From a bacterium (GTDB lineage Bacteria > Desulfobacterota > Deferrisomatia > Deferrisomatales > BM512), in contig SRXB01000010.1 of the NCBI GenBank assembly GCA_009724975.1, positions 1 to 17,338 on the forward strand: a stretch of DNA of 17,338 nt. The letters run 5' to 3'. Positions 14,510 through 17,338 of this stretch are shown here, piece by piece; position 1 is the first letter of the stretch; each line of letters starts with the position of its first letter. A program made the translations under genes and the position numbers. The notes beneath the pieces are model-generated. The model saw nothing but the letters and a program-made list of their open reading frames with translations. It was not told the origin of the DNA and searched no databases.

Positions 14510-14950
14510 ATGTGCCAGAGTTATATAAGGGCTTGCGCCTGCGGTCAGCATGAAGCGGAGATGATGTTCGGCAACATGGTTCTGGATGAGGCTGCTGTGC
14601 GCGGGCTTTACTGCCCCGAGTGTAGCGGGACGGTGGATTACCGCCGCGAGTCGATGGTGCTGGACAACGGTTGGGTGCTGGAGCTTGACGAGGACATTAT
14701 AAAGGCTTTCGCTCCGCGCATGCGGATGGAGTACGACGAGGTCAGCGCCGAGAAGGTTTTTGACGGCGGCTACGTGAGCTGGGTCGGCATGACGCCGGAG
14801 GACAACCGCACACGGGCGAAGGAGAGGCAGATTCTTCTGGAAAAGTTCGCCGACGACAAACGCGAGCAGTTCGAGGCGCTAAAGCGTTGGGCGATAGCCC
14901 GCGAGAAGCAGTTCGTGGCTCAGGGATGGAGAAAAGCAGTAAAGAAGTAG
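14510..14950 (+). CDS. Small zinc-ribbon-like protein of unknown function
   Basis: I do not recognise this 146-residue protein. Two cysteine pairs, C9/C11 (ACACGQH) and C35/C38 (YCPECSG), could form a zinc ribbon, perhaps with H14. The middle region (47-95) is acidic and contains GWVLELDEDIIKAFAPR. The C-terminal third (about 98-146) is charged and predicted helical, ending WRKAVKK. No signal peptide or membrane segment is seen. AGGAG at 14498-14502 gives a good ribosome site 7 bases before the ATG, and TATAAT at 14478-14483 resembles a -10 box without a clear -35. Codon use resembles the neighbours, so the gene looks real. It is monocistronic. Metal binding is inference. Confidence 0.78.
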   Translation: MCQSYIRACACGQHEAEMMFGNMVLDEAAVRGLYCPECSGTVDYRRESMVLDNGWVLELDEDIIKAFAPRMRMEYDEVSAEKVFDGGYVSWVGMTPEDNRTRAKERQILLEKFADDKREQFEALKRWAIAREKQFVAQGWRKAVKK

Positions 14951-14956
14951 GAAAAA

Positions 14957-14970
14957 CGGCGAGCCCGCCG
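14957..14970 (+). terminator. Weak hairpin after the zinc-ribbon gene
   Basis: CGGCG (14957-14961) pairs with CGCCG (14966-14970) around a 4-base loop, seven bases after the stop codon. The downstream sequence (CCTTTCGATATTTC) has only a broken T-run, so it is at best a weak terminator. Confidence 0.35.
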
Positions 14971-14984
14971 CCTTTCGATATTTC

Positions 14985-15013
14985 TTGAACGTCTCTTAGT
15001 TTGGCTGTATTAT
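14985..15013 (+). promoter_or_regulatory. Sigma-70-type promoter of ahcY
   Basis: TTGAAC (14985-14990) and TATTAT (15008-15013) are spaced by 17 bases. Transcription would start near 15020, leaving a leader of about 60 bases before ahcY. I see no S-adenosylhomocysteine riboswitch in that leader. Confidence 0.7.
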
Positions 15014-15079
15014 CTATCATTTACAACTTCGCAATGTAAGCGGGGGTATTTTGTCCGAAGAAATGGCAGGTTAGCTAAA

Positions 15080-16387
<1,308 letters not shown>

Positions 16388-16434
16388 TAGGTTTGCCAGT
16401 AAAAACGGATACATAGAGACGAAAATATTTTTTG

Positions 16435-16530
16435 GGATAAGGGCGAAAGCCTTTGTAACCATAAAATTTTTCGGTCGTAAAACACTTTAAGAGCCGTTAC
16501 GTAAGGGCGCGAAGAAGCGCGTTTGCGTAA
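16435..16530 (+). other. Leader region with predicted RNA hairpins upstream of the cytochrome
   Basis: The 214-base gap between ahcY and the cytochrome contains two clear hairpins on the plus strand. AAGGGC-GAAA-GCCTTT (16439-16454) has a 6-bp stem with one G-T pair and a GNRA tetraloop. A longer one (16497-16530) pairs TTACGTAAG with TTTGCGTAA and CGCG with CGCG around loop AAGAAG, with a 2-base bulge and two G-T pairs. Between them CGGTC (16472-16476) can pair with GAGCCG (16491-16496) with one bulged G. This could be a structured 5' leader or the ahcY terminator region. It does not match a riboswitch class I can name. Confidence 0.4.
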
Positions 16531-16601
16531 GTTACTGTAATTATTGGGGAAGGGAGTCCGCATTGAAAACGGCTTCCAATCAAAATACGGTGGAGGTTTC
16601 C

Positions 16602-17338
16602 ATGAGTACTCAGGAACGAGGTCTGAGGACAATCCTAGGCGCGATTCTTCTTTGCGCCATAACCGCCCTTTTGCCGAACGTGGCAGGTGCGAGGCACGCT
16701 CCTTCGGAGTCGGTCAACTGCACCCAGTGCCATACGTTCAGCCGCGGCGCGGTCATTCCCGGCACACGCCTGATAAGGAGCGACAGCTTCCTTACGACGT
16801 TGCAGGGGCAGGGCAAGTGGTCGGCGGGTAACAAGCTCCCCTGCCTCTACTGCCATCGCGCGGGAAATTCTGGCACTGCCAGGATGAAGGCGGTTGACGC
16901 CCACTTCTCGGACGTAGTCTCCTCCAAGCACTCGGTGGGCATAGAGTCGGGCTTCATTCCCGGCGCCGATCTCGATTGCATGGACTGCCACAACGGAGCC
17001 GGCGCGGCCAACTTCACCCAGTATGTGGATAACACCGGCGGTGACGAGCGAATTCACGGCATCAGCACCACCTCCGGCGCTTCCGTGGTCAACCTGACCA
17101 ACACGCTGATAGTGAACACCGCCTACTCCATGAACCCGACCGCGGGCAACTACACCAGAAACTGCATGGCCACCGCCTGCCACGGCGGCGCGGTCAACCA
17201 GACTTTCGGAGCGGTAACCGCCAGCAGGGCGCACGCCATGAACACCCCCAAGCTTGGCGGCGCGCTCAACGGCACCATCAATACAATAACCCTGGGCACC
17301 ACCGGAACGGTCCCCACCTCGTGCAACCAGTGCCACTC
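16602..17338 (+). CDS. Multiheme c-type cytochrome, truncated by the window end
   Basis: Exported protein running off the right edge after 245 residues without a stop. The N-terminus has a charged start (MSTQERGLRT), a hydrophobic core (11-29) and a likely signal-peptidase site after AGA (28-30). Five heme-attachment motifs are visible: CTQCH (40-44), CLYCH (81-85), CMDCH (126-130), CMATACH (188-194, four residues between the cysteines) and CNQCH (241-245). More hemes are likely downstream. GGTGGAGG (16589-16596) lies just before the ATG. Such proteins act in the periplasm or on the cell surface, often in extracellular electron transfer in metal-reducing anaerobes; that role is inference here. 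Histidines such as H110 and H211 may be axial ligands. Confidence 0.88.
   Translation, partial: MSTQERGLRTILGAILLCAITALLPNVAGARHAPSESVNCTQCHTFSRGAVIPGTRLIRSDSFLTTLQGQGKWSAGNKLPCLYCHRAGNSGTARMKAVDAHFSDVVSSKHSVGIESGFIPGADLDCMDCHNGAGAANFTQYVDNTGGDERIHGISTTSGASVVNLTNTLIVNTAYSMNPTAGNYTRNCMATACHGGAVNQTFGAVTASRAHAMNTPKLGGALNGTINTITLGTTGTVPTSCNQCH

Noticed and set aside
15020..15079. SAH riboswitch in the ahcY leader
   Set aside because: The leader is only about 60 bases, AT-rich, and lacks the GC-rich conserved core and pseudoknot pairing of that class.
16388..16601. Confident GEMM (cyclic di-GMP) riboswitch call
   Set aside because: The context is suggestive but the conserved GGCAAACC and GACGCAAAGCC elements are absent, so it is listed only as a structured leader.
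16544..16831. 95-residue reading frame overlapping the cytochrome start
   Set aside because: It is out of frame with the signal peptide and heme motifs of the cytochrome, which is clearly the real gene from 16602.

Overview
This window is dominated by a nitrogen-fixation (nif) locus from what looks like an anaerobic, GC-rich bacterium. The molybdenum nitrogenase is of the anaerobe type: a NifD with an internal insertion of about 50 residues, a short NifK without the N-terminal extension, and NifI1/NifI2 PII proteins. The right end holds the start of an exported multiheme c-type cytochrome, and there is a PilZ protein. Together these fit a Desulfuromonas/Geobacter-like or other Desulfobacterota lineage, but that placement is inference and no marker gene in the window settles it.

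Layout. Bases 138-1688 encode the sigma-54 activator NifA, closed by a strong intrinsic terminator. Bases 1752-1999 form the control region of the nif operon, with a perfect 15-bp palindrome plus a repeated half-site and a consensus -24/-12 (sigma-54) promoter at 1907-1922. Bases 2000-12737 hold eleven tightly packed co-directional genes: nifD, nifK, nifH, nifI1, nifI2, a thioredoxin-like [2Fe-2S] ferredoxin, nifE, nifN, nifB, draT and draG. Spacings range from about 55 bp to overlaps, so this is probably one operon. Bases 12738-13628 hold an HU-type DNA-binding protein and a PilZ protein. Bases 13884-14247 hold two divergent tRNA genes (Leu-CAA on minus, Ala-GGC on plus), each with a near-consensus promoter and a terminator. 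After these come a small zinc-ribbon-like protein of unknown function, S-adenosylhomocysteinase (ahcY) with a good sigma-70-type promoter, a leader with predicted RNA hairpins, and the partial cytochrome.

How it works together. NifA with sigma-54 should switch on the operon. NifDK is the MoFe protein and NifH its reductase. NifB builds the cofactor core and NifEN matures it. The ferredoxin is a candidate redox partner. Two different post-translational brakes lie in the same operon: NifI1/NifI2, which in studied systems block NifDK in response to 2-oxoglutarate and ammonium, and DraT/DraG, which reversibly ADP-ribosylate an arginine of NifH that is present here as Arg97. The most notable points are this double brake, the permuted order DK-H-I1-I2 instead of H-I1-I2-DK, and the absence of a canonical NifA enhancer (TGT-N10-ACA) upstream of a perfect sigma-54 promoter. 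Genes for homocitrate synthesis (nifV) and Fe-S assembly (nifU, nifS) are not in this window and would have to lie elsewhere.
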